A DNA stretch of 64,000 nt, taken from positions 372,001 through 436,000 of the forward strand of contig NZ_FMYX01000002.1 of NCBI RefSeq assembly GCF_900102675.1, given 5' to 3'. Below, one piece after another: positions 36,857-45,294 of this stretch. Source of the DNA: Pseudomonas guariconensis (GTDB taxonomy: Bacteria; Pseudomonadota; Gammaproteobacteria; Pseudomonadales; Pseudomonadaceae). A program made the position numbers and the translations under genes. The notes below the pieces were generated by a model, which saw nothing but the letters and a program-made list of their open reading frames with translations, searched no databases and was not told where the DNA came from. The first letter of the stretch is position 1. The number at the start of each line of letters is the position of its first letter.

Positions 36857-37408
36857 TCAGAGCAACGCCAGGGCCTTTTCCTTGAGCAGCGCCAGGTCGA
36901 TCACCGGTACCCCGACCTCCTTGGCCATTTCGTCCCACTCGCGCATGCGCAGACTGACCTTGAACAACGGGTCCTGCTCGAATGCGTCGGCCTCGGCATC
37001 GCTCATCACCCCGCCTTGATATTCGAGCGTACGCCGGCTCGCCTCGCTCAGGCGGTCGTAGTAACCCGGCTGGCGCAAGGTCAGGTAGCGCTTGGCCTCG
37101 ACGTGGTACTGCACCAACCGCGCCATGCGCTCGCCGAAACCGCAGCGACGCAGGTACTCGGCCCCGATCCGCTCGTGGCTGACCACCCCATAGCCGCCCA
37201 TGTCCCCTTCGCCCTCCCCGCACAGATGGCCGATGTCATGGAAGAACGCGGCCAACACCACTTCATCGTCGAAACCCTCGGCCATGGCCAATTCGGCGGC
37301 CTGGGACATGTGCTCGATCTGGGTGATCGCCTCGCCGATGTAGTCGTCGGCGCCGTGGCGTTCGTAGAGAGTGAAAGTGGCATGGATGATCTGTTCGGGG
37401 GTGGGCAT
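36857..37408 (-). CDS. PhnZ-like HD-domain mixed-valent diiron oxygenase (phosphonate-associated)
   Basis: A 183-residue HD protein. The six metal ligands described for PhnZ are all present at matching spacing: His33, His57, Asp58, His78, His102 and Asp159. Also kept are Tyr23/Glu26 (the PhnZ gating pair YxxE), His61, Lys106, Ser124 and Arg156. PhnZ cleaves 2-amino-1-hydroxyethylphosphonate to glycine and phosphate; TmpB acts on a related compound. The gene lies 131 bases after a 2-aminoethylphosphonate-type transporter operon on the same strand. No PhnY/TmpA hydroxylase is in the window. PhnZ residue numbers are from memory. Confidence 0.8.
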   Translation of the reverse strand: MPTPEQIIHATFTLYERHGADDYIGEAITQIEHMSQAAELAMAEGFDDEVVLAAFFHDIGHLCGEGEGDMGGYGVVSHERIGAEYLRRCGFGERMARLVQYHVEAKRYLTLRQPGYYDRLSEASRRTLEYQGGVMSDAEADAFEQDPLFKVSLRMREWDEMAKEVGVPVIDLALLKEKALALL

Positions 37409-37436
37409 TGCTCATCTCCAGAATTAGGTACCAATA

Positions 37437-37508
37437 CATTCGCGCGTAAGCCCGCTGCCACAAGGTTCAGCATCATCCCTGTGGCAGCGGGTTTACCCGC
37501 GAATGAGG
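37437..37508. repeat. Inverted REP pair (BIME-like)
   Basis: CGCGCGTAAGCCCGCTGCCAC faces GTGGCAGCGGGTTTACCCGCG between the solute-binding protein gene and the PhnZ-like gene, so it may separate their expression levels. Confidence 0.75.
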
Positions 37509-37521
37509 GCAAGCGGCCCTC
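37505..37521. terminator. Hairpin downstream of the solute-binding protein gene
   Basis: GAGGGC-AAGCG-GCCCTC forms a 6-bp stem 19 bases past the stop of the solute-binding protein gene. There is no T-run, so it is a weak terminator or an RNA 3'-end stabiliser. Confidence 0.4.
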
Positions 37522-37539
37522 GCAAGAGACTAGCCGCGA

Positions 37540-38565
37540 TTACTGCTGAGCGACTTTCTCCGACTTGCCGTCATAGCGCTTGCGCCACTCGCTCAGGATC
37601 TCGTCGCGGTTCTTCGAGGCCCAGGCGAAATCGTTTTTGATCAGGCGCTGCTCGTAATCTGCCGGCAGCTCGGTCTGCGGCTTGGCGATGCCAGGGGCGG
37701 CAAGCACGGCGAAGTTTTCCTTGTACAGCTCCATGGCCGCAGGGCTTGCCGAGAAGTCGGCCAGGCGCTTGGCAGCCTCGGCCTTCGGCGAGCCCTTGAT
37801 GACCGCGGTGGCTTCGATTTCCCAGCCCAGGCCTTCCTTGGGCAGGATGATATCCAGCGGCGCGCCCTGGCGCTTGAGCTGCACGGCCGGGTACTCGAAG
37901 GAGATACCGATCGGGAACTCACCGGCCGCAGCCAGCTTGCACGGCTTGGACCCGGAGTGGACGTACTGACCGATGTTCTGGTGCAAGGCGTCCATGTAGG
38001 CCCAGCCCTGAGGCTCGCCGAAGGTCTGCAGCCAGGCACTGACATCCAGGAAGCCGGTGCCCGACGAGGCCGGGTTCGGCATGACGATCTTGCCCTTGTA
38101 CTCAGGCTTGGTCAGGTCCTGCCAGCTCACCGGCTTGCTCAGGCCCTGCTTCTCGGCCTCGACGGTGTTGAAGCAGAGGGTGGCAGCCCAGACGTCCATG
38201 CCGACCCAGGCAGGCGGGTTGGCGGCGTCGCGGTAGTTGGGGGAGATCTTGCCCAGGTCTTTGGGCGCGTAGGCTTCGAGCATGCCGTGCTGGTCGAGGA
38301 TGGCCAGGCTGGAGGCAGCCAGGCCCCACACCGCGTCTGCCTGCGGGCGGTCTTTTTCGGCCAGCAGCTTGGCGGTGATGATACCGGTGGAGTCACGCAC
38401 CCATTTGATCTCGATGTCCGGGTTGGCCTTCTCGAAGGCCTGCTTGTAGCTCTTGAGCTGCTCGGCTTCCAGGGCGGTGTAGACCGTCAGTTGGGTCCCG
38501 GCGGCCGAAGCCTGCAGGCTGAACACGGCGGATACGGCAGCGACAAGTGCGAGGGGCTTGAACAT
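37540..38565 (-). CDS. ABC transporter periplasmic binding protein, 2-aminoethylphosphonate type
   Basis: A 341-residue exported protein (signal peptide residues 1-22, ending QASA) of the iron/sulfate-type binding protein fold: TVYTALEAEQLKSYKQAFEKANPDIEI at the mature N-terminus, then NPASSGTGFLDVSAW and PIGISFEYPAVQLKRQGAPLDIILPKEG. This fits the group of binding proteins assigned to 2-aminoethylphosphonate (PhnS/AepX-like). The call also rests on the adjoining permease, ATPase, LysR regulator and PhnZ-like gene. An iron or thiamine substrate cannot be excluded from sequence alone. Confidence 0.75.
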   Translation of the reverse strand: MFKPLALVAAVSAVFSLQASAAGTQLTVYTALEAEQLKSYKQAFEKANPDIEIKWVRDSTGIITAKLLAEKDRPQADAVWGLAASSLAILDQHGMLEAYAPKDLGKISPNYRDAANPPAWVGMDVWAATLCFNTVEAEKQGLSKPVSWQDLTKPEYKGKIVMPNPASSGTGFLDVSAWLQTFGEPQGWAYMDALHQNIGQYVHSGSKPCKLAAAGEFPIGISFEYPAVQLKRQGAPLDIILPKEGLGWEIEATAVIKGSPKAEAAKRLADFSASPAAMELYKENFAVLAAPGIAKPQTELPADYEQRLIKNDFAWASKNRDEILSEWRKRYDGKSEKVAQQ

Positions 38566-38595
38566 GATGCGGTTCCTTACAGGGTTGGCAGTCGG

Positions 38596-40320
38596 TCAAT
38601 GGCCGGGCGCACGCTGGCGCCAGGCCTGGGAGCGGCGCAGCAGGCCGCGGGATGCACCGGCCAGCAGCAGCGAAGCGGTCGCGCTGGTCAGCAGGATCAA
38701 AGTGGACATGGCGGCGGCGCCGCCCACATTGCCGGCGTCGTCCATGTTCAACACGGCGACGGCGGCGAGAATGGTGTCGGGGCTGTACAGGAAGATCGCT
38801 GCCGACACGGTGGTCATCGCCGAGACGAACAGGTAGCGGATGATGTCCAGCAGCGCCGGCAGGCAGATCGGCACGGTCACCCGCATGAAGTGCTTGTACA
38901 ACGGTGCCTTGAGCGATAGCGCGGCGGCTTCGAACTCACTGTCGAGCTGGCGCAGGGCAGTGGTCGCGGTCATCTGCGCCGTGGTCAGGTAGTGGGCGAT
39001 GGTGCACACCACCAGCAGCGCCATGCCGCCATAGAACACGTGCAATGGGTTGCCGTTGAGGTTGAAGAAGAACACATAGCCCAGGCCAAGGACGAGGCCC
39101 GGCACCGCCATGGGAATGAAGCTCAGCAGGCGCAGGGACTGGTTGAGCAGGCGCTGGCCCTGGGTCTTCTCCATCAGGTAGGCGCCGGTGAAGATCACGA
39201 GGCTGCCGATCAGCGCCGTGGCCAGCGCCATGGTCACGCTGTTGCGGTACGCCAGCCAGCCGCCACCGGCGGTGTCGTCGAACATATAGTGCTTGAACGA
39301 CAGCGACAGGTTGTACGGCCAGAACTTTACCAACGACGAGTACACCGCCATACCGATGACCAGCAACAGCACCGCGCAGACCAGCAGCACGATGGCCAGG
39401 AAGCACGCATCACGGCGGCGCGACGGCTGGGGCTGGAACACCTGCGCACGACCGCTCATGGCATCGCCCTGGCGTCGGCGCAGCCAGGCATCGACGGTAA
39501 AGCTCAGCAACGCCGGCACCAGCAACACCATGCCGATCAACGCCCCCCGACCGAACTGCTGCTGGCCGACCACCGCCTTGTAAGCTTCCAGCGCCAGCAC
39601 TTGATAGTCGCCTCCCACCACGACCGGCACGCCGAAATCGGTGATGGTCAGGGTGAACACCAGGCAGAACGCGGCGAACACCGCTTGGCGGGTGCCGGGC
39701 CAGGTGATGCTGCGAAACGCGCGCCAGGGCCCGGCGCCCATGCTCGACGCGGCATCGAACAGACGTGCATCCGCCAACGTCAAAGCCGACAGCAGGATCA
39801 TCAAAGCATGGGGGAAGGTGTAGATCGCCTCGCCCAGCACGATGCCCCAGAAGCCATAGACGTTATCGGTCAGCAGCCCGCGCAACAGGCCCTGGTTGCC
39901 GAACAGGTAGACCAGCGCGATCGCCGGCAGCATCGACGGCGCCAGCAGCGGCAGCAGCGAGATGCCTCGCCACAGCCCCTTGGCGGGGATCAGCGTGCGT
40001 TGCAAGGCATAGGCGAACAGATAGGCCAGCGGCACGACAATGGCCGCGACACTGAAGGCGACCTTCAGGCTGTTGCCCAACAGCCAGTGGAAGTTCTCGC
40101 TGGCGAACAGTTCACGGGCGGCGACCAGGCCGCCACCTTGACCGGCCTCACCATTGAAGCCACGCCAGAAGATCGCCAGCAGTGGCATCAGCACGGCGAG
40201 GATGAGCAGGAGCAGCAGCAAGCACTTGCCGCCGACGACGAAGAGTCGATCGCCCAGAGCGACACCACTGCGTGGTGCCGACTTGGCCTGGGGGATCGCG
40301 ACGGACAGGGGCGCGGCCAT
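38596..40320 (-). CDS. ABC transporter permease, fused double-domain, 2-aminoethylphosphonate type
   Basis: A 574-residue inner-membrane protein made of two fused permease domains, each with an EAA-type loop (second: TALRQLDSEFEAAALSLKAP), giving about 12 membrane helices, as in FbpB-like importers. The ATG is one base after the stop of the ATPase gene; a TTG three codons upstream is a weaker option. It is followed 30 bases later by the binding protein gene. Confidence 0.8.
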   Translation of the reverse strand: MAAPLSVAIPQAKSAPRSGVALGDRLFVVGGKCLLLLLLILAVLMPLLAIFWRGFNGEAGQGGGLVAARELFASENFHWLLGNSLKVAFSVAAIVVPLAYLFAYALQRTLIPAKGLWRGISLLPLLAPSMLPAIALVYLFGNQGLLRGLLTDNVYGFWGIVLGEAIYTFPHALMILLSALTLADARLFDAASSMGAGPWRAFRSITWPGTRQAVFAAFCLVFTLTITDFGVPVVVGGDYQVLALEAYKAVVGQQQFGRGALIGMVLLVPALLSFTVDAWLRRRQGDAMSGRAQVFQPQPSRRRDACFLAIVLLVCAVLLLVIGMAVYSSLVKFWPYNLSLSFKHYMFDDTAGGGWLAYRNSVTMALATALIGSLVIFTGAYLMEKTQGQRLLNQSLRLLSFIPMAVPGLVLGLGYVFFFNLNGNPLHVFYGGMALLVVCTIAHYLTTAQMTATTALRQLDSEFEAAALSLKAPLYKHFMRVTVPICLPALLDIIRYLFVSAMTTVSAAIFLYSPDTILAAVAVLNMDDAGNVGGAAAMSTLILLTSATASLLLAGASRGLLRRSQAWRQRAPGH

Positions 40321-40321
40321 C

Positions 40322-41386
40322 TCAGGCAAAGACCTGCAGGCTGCGCGGCGGCAAGGCCACCCAGATGTCCTGGGACCCCAGGCGCGGCATGGCCTCTGGC
40401 GCCAGCTCCGCCAGCAGCGAATGGCCAGGCAGGGCCTTGAGCTCGAAGCTCATGCGGCAGCGGTTACCCAGGAAGGTGATCTCCTGGACCATGGCCGGGA
40501 ACAGGTTCTCCTCATGCACCACCGGGTTGACGGTGATCGCCTCAGGGCGACAGAACAGTCGACCGCTGCTGCTGTGCACCGCCCCAGGGGCCAGGCGCAT
40601 GTTCATGCCCCCCACCTGGGCATGGCTGTCGCCGCTGCGCTGGAAGGGCAGCCAGTTGCCCTGACCGACGAATTCGGCCACGAACGGCGTGGCGGGCTGG
40701 TCGTAGATTTCCTGCGGGGTGGCGTACTGCTCGACCTGGCCGTTGTTCATCACGGCGATGCGGTCGGCCATCAACATGGCTTCGTCCTGGTTGTGGGTCA
40801 CCATCAGAGTGGTGATGCCCAACTGGCGCTGAAGCTGGCGCAACTCGGTGCACAGGTGCTCGCGAACACGTGCATCGAGTGCCGACATGGGCTCGTCGAG
40901 CAACAACAGCGAAGGCGACGGCGCCAGGGCGCGGGCCAGGGCCACGCGTTGCTGCTGGCCGCCGGACAGCTGGCCGGGGTATTTCTTCTCGCTGCCCGAG
41001 AGACCGACCAGTTCGAGCATCTGCGCCACACGATGGCGTGCCTGCTCGCGGCTACTGCCGGTCAGACCATAGGCGATATTGGCCTCGACGGTCAGATTGG
41101 GGAACAGCGCATAGGACTGGAACAGGATGCCGTAGTCACGGGCCTGGGGTGGCAAGTGGGAGATATCGCGTTCGCCGATGTACAGCTCGCCACGGTCCTG
41201 GCGCTCTAGACCGGCGATGCAGCGCAGCAGCGTGGTCTTGCCACAGCCGGAAGGGCCCAGCAGACAGACCAACTCGCCGGCGGCGATGTCCAGGGAGACA
41301 TCGTTGAGGGCCGTGAAGGCGCCGAAACGCTTGTGGATGTTGCGCACTTTCATTTGTGCGCCCGGGGCAGGGATAGCGTTGTTCAT
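40322..41386 (-). CDS. ABC transporter ATP-binding protein, 2-aminoethylphosphonate type
   Basis: A 354-residue importer ATPase. Walker A is [18 protein letters not shown], the signature [15 protein letters not shown], Walker [13 protein letters not shown] and switch His in [10 protein letters not shown]-terminal TOBE-like domain spans about residues 255-354. First gene of the transporter operon; the LysR gene is upstream across a 180-base gap that holds an inverted repeat. Confidence 0.82.
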   Translation of the reverse strand: MNNAIPAPGAQMKVRNIHKRFGAFTALNDVSLDIAAGELVCLLGPSGCGKTTLLRCIAGLERQDRGELYIGERDISHLPPQARDYGILFQSYALFPNLTVEANIAYGLTGSSREQARHRVAQMLELVGLSGSEKKYPGQLSGGQQQRVALARALAPSPSLLLLDEPMSALDARVREHLCTELRQLQRQLGITTLMVTHNQDEAMLMADRIAVMNNGQVEQYATPQEIYDQPATPFVAEFVGQGNWLPFQRSGDSHAQVGGMNMRLAPGAVHSSSGRLFCRPEAITVNPVVHEENLFPAMVQEITFLGNRCRMSFELKALPGHSLLAELAPEAMPRLGSQDIWVALPPRSLQVFA

Positions 41387-41474
41387 GACAGGGCCTCATC
41401 GAACAGATGGGGCCATGCTAGGAACTCAATGCGAAGGTTATGTGGCTGGTAAGCAAAAGCTGCCGATAGTGCCA

Positions 41475-41495
41475 TTCACGGATTTTTGTAGTGAA
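41475..41495. promoter_or_regulatory. Interrupted dyad, candidate LysR-type operator
   Basis: TTCAC-N11-GTGAA in the gap between the LysR gene and the ATPase gene. LysR-type regulators bind interrupted dyads of this kind; both genes read in the same direction here, so it would lie upstream of the transporter promoter. Confidence 0.45.
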
Positions 41496-41505
41496 CTCAA
41501 CGGCG

Positions 41506-41533
41506 CTTTCAGGGGAAACCCGCTCCTACAGGG
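41506..41533. repeat. Degenerate REP element
   Basis: CTTTCAGGGGAAACCCGCTCCTACAGGG keeps the AACCCGCTCCTACAGG half of the P. putida REP. Confidence 0.6.
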
Positions 41534-41566
41534 TTCAGCACACACCCCCAAGGAGCCAACACCGAT

Positions 41567-42436
41567 CTAGAACTGCGATCCCACCACCTCTTGTGCCACG
41601 CCCAGGAACGCCGCCGGCAACCTGGCCTGGCGCCGCTCCTTGAGGCAGTACAAGTACTCGTGCATCACTGGAGCATTCTCCAGCGTCAACACCCGCAGCT
41701 CCGGGTTATGCGGCACTTCATGGCGGGCAATGATGCTGATGCCGATGTTGCGCAGCACCGCCTCGCGGATCGATTCACGGCTGCCAATTTCCAACAGCGT
41801 CCCACCGTTGACCCCGGCCTCCTCGAGCATGCGCTCGGTCAGCTTGCGAGTGGTCGAACCAGGTTCACGCATCAACAGACAGTGCCCGGCCAGCGCGTCG
41901 ATGGAAACTGCGTGGCGATGGGCCAGCGGGTGGTTGCGGTGCACCGCCACGACCAGCGGGTCGCTACCCAGCACGCGACGCACCAGACGATTGTCTTCCA
42001 CCAGTTGGGAAGAGGCAGCGATGTCCACCCGGTAGTCCTCGAGCATCTCCAGCACCTGCTGGGAATTGCCGATTTCTACGGTCAGTTCCACCTGTGGCAA
42101 GCGTTCACGGAAGATCTTCACCAGATCGAGGATGTAATAGGGTGCGGTGGCGGCGATGCGCAAACCGCCCTGGGCCTGACCACTGTTGCGCAGCTCGAAC
42201 TCGATGTCGGCTTCCTGTTGCAGCAAGGCCTTGACCATCGGCAACAGTCGCGCGCCCTCCTCGCTCAGCACCAAGCGCCGCCCACCCCGGTAGAACAGCT
42301 CAACTGCGTAGTGGCTCTCCAGGTTGCGGATCTGCGTGGTCACCGTGGGCTGGCTGAGCCCGAGCTTCTTCGCAGCCAAAGTGATGCTGCCCAGGCGGGC
42401 CACCATGTAGAAGGCTTTGAGCTCCGCGCTCAGCAT
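41567..42436 (-). CDS. LysR-family regulator, phosphonate uptake associated
   Basis: A 289-residue LysR protein. The winged helix-turn-helix is residues about 5-60 (SITLAAKKLGLSQPTVTTQIRNLE) and the rest is a two-lobe effector domain. Its position directly upstream of the transporter operon matches the LysR family linked with 2-aminoethylphosphonate catabolism loci. It most likely activates the operon when substrate is present; direct evidence is lacking. Confidence 0.8.
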   Translation of the reverse strand: MLSAELKAFYMVARLGSITLAAKKLGLSQPTVTTQIRNLESHYAVELFYRGGRRLVLSEEGARLLPMVKALLQQEADIEFELRNSGQAQGGLRIAATAPYYILDLVKIFRERLPQVELTVEIGNSQQVLEMLEDYRVDIAASSQLVEDNRLVRRVLGSDPLVVAVHRNHPLAHRHAVSIDALAGHCLLMREPGSTTRKLTERMLEEAGVNGGTLLEIGSRESIREAVLRNIGISIIARHEVPHNPELRVLTLENAPVMHEYLYCLKERRQARLPAAFLGVAQEVVGSQF

Positions 42437-42446
42437 CGAATTACCT

Positions 42447-44705
42447 CTATTTACGCAGCAGGCGCAAGCCGTTGAACACCACCAGCAGACTCACGCCCAT
42501 GTCGGCGAACACCGCCATCCACATGGTCGCCATGCCGGCGAAGGTGATCGCCAGGAAAATCGCCTTGATGCCCAATGCCAGAACGATGTTCTGCGTCAGG
42601 ATCGCCGCACTTTGGCGCGACAGCCTGACGAAGGCGGGGATTTTGCGCAAGTCATCGTCCATCAGCGCCACGTCGGCGGTCTCGATGGCGGTGTCGGTGC
42701 CAGCCGCCGCCATGGCAAAGCCGATCTCGGCGCGGGCCAGGGCCGGCGCGTCGTTGATGCCATCACCGACCATGCCGACACGATGCCCTTGGCCGTACAG
42801 TGCCTCGATGCTGCCGAGCTTGTCCGCCGGCAAAAGGTTGCCTTCGGCGCGGTCGATGCCCACTTGGGCGGCGATGGCCTGGGCGGTATGGGGATTATCG
42901 CCGGTCAGCATGACAGTCTTGATACCCAGCGCATGCAGCTCGGCGATGGCCTGGCGGCTACTGTCCTTGACCGTGTCCGCCACGGCGAACAGCGCCAGCG
43001 GTCCGGAGCCGTCGAGCAGCAGCACGACGGTCTTGCCCTGGCGCTCGAGCTGGTCCAGTTCGGCCTCCAGAGCCGGCGAGCACAGGCCCAGCTCTTCGAC
43101 CAGGCGATGGTTGCCCAGGTGATACAGGGTGCCGTCGATTTCGCCCCGCACGCCGCGACCAGCCAGGGCGGTGAACTCACGCACGTCGCTCAGCTCCAGG
43201 GCCTGCGCCTGGGCATGCTGGGCGATGGCGCCCGACACCGGGTGGTCGGAGCGCGCCGCCAGGCTTGCCGCCAACGCCTGGGCGCGGCCTTCGAACAACG
43301 GGTCGAGCACCTTGCTGTCGGTTTGTACCGGCTTGCCATGGGTGATGGTGCCGGTCTTGTCCAGAGCCAGGAAGTCCAACTTGCGCCCGCCTTCGAGGTA
43401 CACGCCGCCCTTGATCAGGATGCCCTTGCGCGCCGCCGCCGCCAGGCCACTGACGATGGTCACCGGGGTGGAGATCACCAGGGCGCAAGGGCAGGCCACC
43501 ACCAGCAGGACCAGCGCGCGGTAGATCCAGTCGAACCAGGCGCCGGCCATGAACAGCGGTGGAATGATCGCCACCGTCAGGGCCACCGCGAACACCGCCG
43601 GGGTGTAGATGCGCGAGAATTGGTCGACGAAGCGCTGGGTCGGCGCCCGGGCGCCTTGGGCCTCTTCGACGGCCTTGATGATGCGCGCCAAGGTCGACTG
43701 CCCTGCCGCCGTAGTGACCCGGTACTCCAAGGCACCGGCCTGGTTGATGGTGCCGGCGAACAGCTTGTCGCCGACAGCCTTTTCGATCGGCAGGCTTTCG
43801 CCGGTGATCGGCGCCTGATCGACGCTCGATTGCCCACTGACCACTTCGCCGTCCAGGCCGATGCGTTCACCAGGGCGCACGCGCACCAAGGCGCCGATAG
43901 CCACATCCCGCACCTCGACCTCACGCCATTGGCCGTCAGCCTGCTGCACCGTGGCCAGGTCCGGGCTCAGTTGCATCAGCCCACCGATGGCATTACGGGC
44001 GCGGTCCAGCGAGCGCGCCTCGATCAATTCGGCAACCGTGAACAGCACCATGACCATGGCCGCCTCCGGCCATTGGCCGATCAACACGGCACCGGTCACG
44101 GCGATGCTCATCAATGCATTGATGTTGAGGTTGCGGTTCTTCAGGGCGATCCAGCCCTTCTTGTAGGTGCCCAGGCCACAGCCGAGGATGGCTGCCAGCG
44201 CCAACAGCGCCACGACCCACTCCGGTGCCTTGCCGGAGAAATGCACGAGCTCGGCGGCGATCGCCGCCACACCCGACAACGCGAGCGGCCACCAACGGGG
44301 CTTGTGGGCCAGGGGCGCGGCTGGGGCATCGTCACCCTCAGCGCTCATAGGCTCGGCCTTCATCCCCAGGCTGTCGATGGCCTGCTCGATCTGGGCCGTA
44401 CCCTCCAGCGTGTGGCGCACGCCGAGCACGCGGTTGATCAGGTTGAATTCCAGTTGTTCGATGCCCGCCAGCTTGCCGAGCTTGTCCTGGATCAGGCTCT
44501 GCTCGGTGGGGCAGTCCATGGCCTCGATGCGGAAACGGCTGAGCCGTGCCTGACCACTGGCCCTCTCGGTCAATTGCACCCTGGCTGGCGCGGCACTGGA
44601 GCTGCAGCAACCGTGACCATGGGAGGCATGGCTGTGCGCCTTGTCGCCATGATCGTGATCATGGCCGTGGTCATGCTGATGTTCGGGGCTGACAGGCTGG
44701 TTCAT
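42447..44705 (-). CDS. cadA: Cadmium/zinc/lead-exporting P-type ATPase CadA
   Basis: A 752-residue P1B ATPase. The N-terminus is rich in His (HDHGHDHDHGDKAHSHASHG) and ends in GCC, then comes a ferredoxin-like metal domain whose loop is EAMDCPTEQ instead of GMTCxxC. Downstream are TGESLP, the membrane metal site CPCAL, the phosphorylation site DKTGT, SDHP and GDGINDAPAL. It pumps Cd, Zn or Pb out of the cytoplasm. The start MNQPVSPEHQHD is chosen because it follows the CadR-controlled promoter at normal distance. Divergent from cadR. Confidence 0.92.
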   Translation of the reverse strand: MNQPVSPEHQHDHGHDHDHGDKAHSHASHGHGCCSSSAAPARVQLTERASGQARLSRFRIEAMDCPTEQSLIQDKLGKLAGIEQLEFNLINRVLGVRHTLEGTAQIEQAIDSLGMKAEPMSAEGDDAPAAPLAHKPRWWPLALSGVAAIAAELVHFSGKAPEWVVALLALAAILGCGLGTYKKGWIALKNRNLNINALMSIAVTGAVLIGQWPEAAMVMVLFTVAELIEARSLDRARNAIGGLMQLSPDLATVQQADGQWREVEVRDVAIGALVRVRPGERIGLDGEVVSGQSSVDQAPITGESLPIEKAVGDKLFAGTINQAGALEYRVTTAAGQSTLARIIKAVEEAQGARAPTQRFVDQFSRIYTPAVFAVALTVAIIPPLFMAGAWFDWIYRALVLLVVACPCALVISTPVTIVSGLAAAARKGILIKGGVYLEGGRKLDFLALDKTGTITHGKPVQTDSKVLDPLFEGRAQALAASLAARSDHPVSGAIAQHAQAQALELSDVREFTALAGRGVRGEIDGTLYHLGNHRLVEELGLCSPALEAELDQLERQGKTVVLLLDGSGPLALFAVADTVKDSSRQAIAELHALGIKTVMLTGDNPHTAQAIAAQVGIDRAEGNLLPADKLGSIEALYGQGHRVGMVGDGINDAPALARAEIGFAMAAAGTDTAIETADVALMDDDLRKIPAFVRLSRQSAAILTQNIVLALGIKAIFLAITFAGMATMWMAVFADMGVSLLVVFNGLRLLRK

Positions 44706-44773
44706 GGAATCATCCTTAACGTGAGCGCTGACCTCTGCAGGTATCCACAGAGTGGGTTGTTGCCAAGTGAACA

Positions 44774-44797
44774 CCCTGTAGCCACTATAGGGTCAAG
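44774..44797. promoter_or_regulatory. CadR operator and cadA promoter -35
   Basis: A dyad with arms ACCCT (44774-44778) and AGGGT (44790-44794) sits between cadA and cadR. On the minus strand TTGACC (44797-44792) is the -35 box and the dyad fills the over-long spacer, the classic MerR-family layout that needs metal-bound CadR to untwist the DNA. Confidence 0.85.
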
Positions 44798-44817
44798 CCC
44801 CTTTCCTGGAGATTGCC

Positions 44818-45261
44818 ATGAAGATCGGAGAACTGGCCAAGGCCACCGAGTGCGCCGTGGAGACCATCCGCTACTACGAGCGCGAGCAATTGCTACCGGC
44901 CCCCGCCCGCACCGAAGGCAACTACCGGCAATACACCCAGGCCCATGTGGAGCGACTGACCTTCATCCGCAACTGCCGCACCCTGGACATGACCCTGGAC
45001 GAAATCCGCAGCCTGTTGCGCCTGCGCGACAGCCCCGACGATTCGTGCGGCAGCGTCAATGCGCTGATCGACGAGCATATCGAGCATGTGCAGGCGAGAA
45101 TCGATGGGTTGATGGCGCTGCAGGCGCAGTTGGTGGAGCTGCGCCAGCAGTGCAACGCCAAAGGATCGGAGTGCGCGATCCTTCAGCAACTGGAGACGAA
45201 CGGGGCGGTATCGGTACCTGAAACCGAGCACTCCCACGTGGGACGCAGTCACGGGCATTGA
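44818..45261 (+). CDS. cadR: MerR-family metal regulator CadR
   Basis: A 147-residue regulator. The N-terminal MKIGELAKATECAVETIRYYEREQLLP (in two parts) is the MerR-type helix-turn-helix; metal ligands are expected at Cys in DDSCGS and Cys in AKGSECAIL, and the His-rich C-terminal tail HSHVGRSHGH is typical of P. putida CadR, which has the same length. It activates cadA in response to cadmium. GGAG lies before the ATG. Confidence 0.93.
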   Translation: MKIGELAKATECAVETIRYYEREQLLPAPARTEGNYRQYTQAHVERLTFIRNCRTLDMTLDEIRSLLRLRDSPDDSCGSVNALIDEHIEHVQARIDGLMALQAQLVELRQQCNAKGSECAILQQLETNGAVSVPETEHSHVGRSHGH

Positions 45262-45265
45262 GGGG

Positions 45266-45281
45266 GGGCTGCGAGCAGCCC
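45266..45281. terminator. GGGCTGC-GA-GCAGCCC hairpin between cadR and thyA
   Basis: A perfect 7-bp stem between convergent cadR and thyA; the same stem is found at 33481 and 54728. Confidence 0.5.
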
Positions 45282-45294
45282 AGCCCTCTCAGGG

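Noticed and set aside
44338..44610. Lack of a CxxC motif in CadA taken as a pseudogene sign
   Set aside because: All catalytic and membrane motifs are intact and the variant loop is also known to me from Pseudomonas CadA proteins.
42417..45221. Very long open frame (over 900 codons) on the plus strand opposite cadA
   Set aside because: It mirrors cadA codon structure, has no recognisable domains and arises because high-GC codon bias removes stops on the opposite strand.
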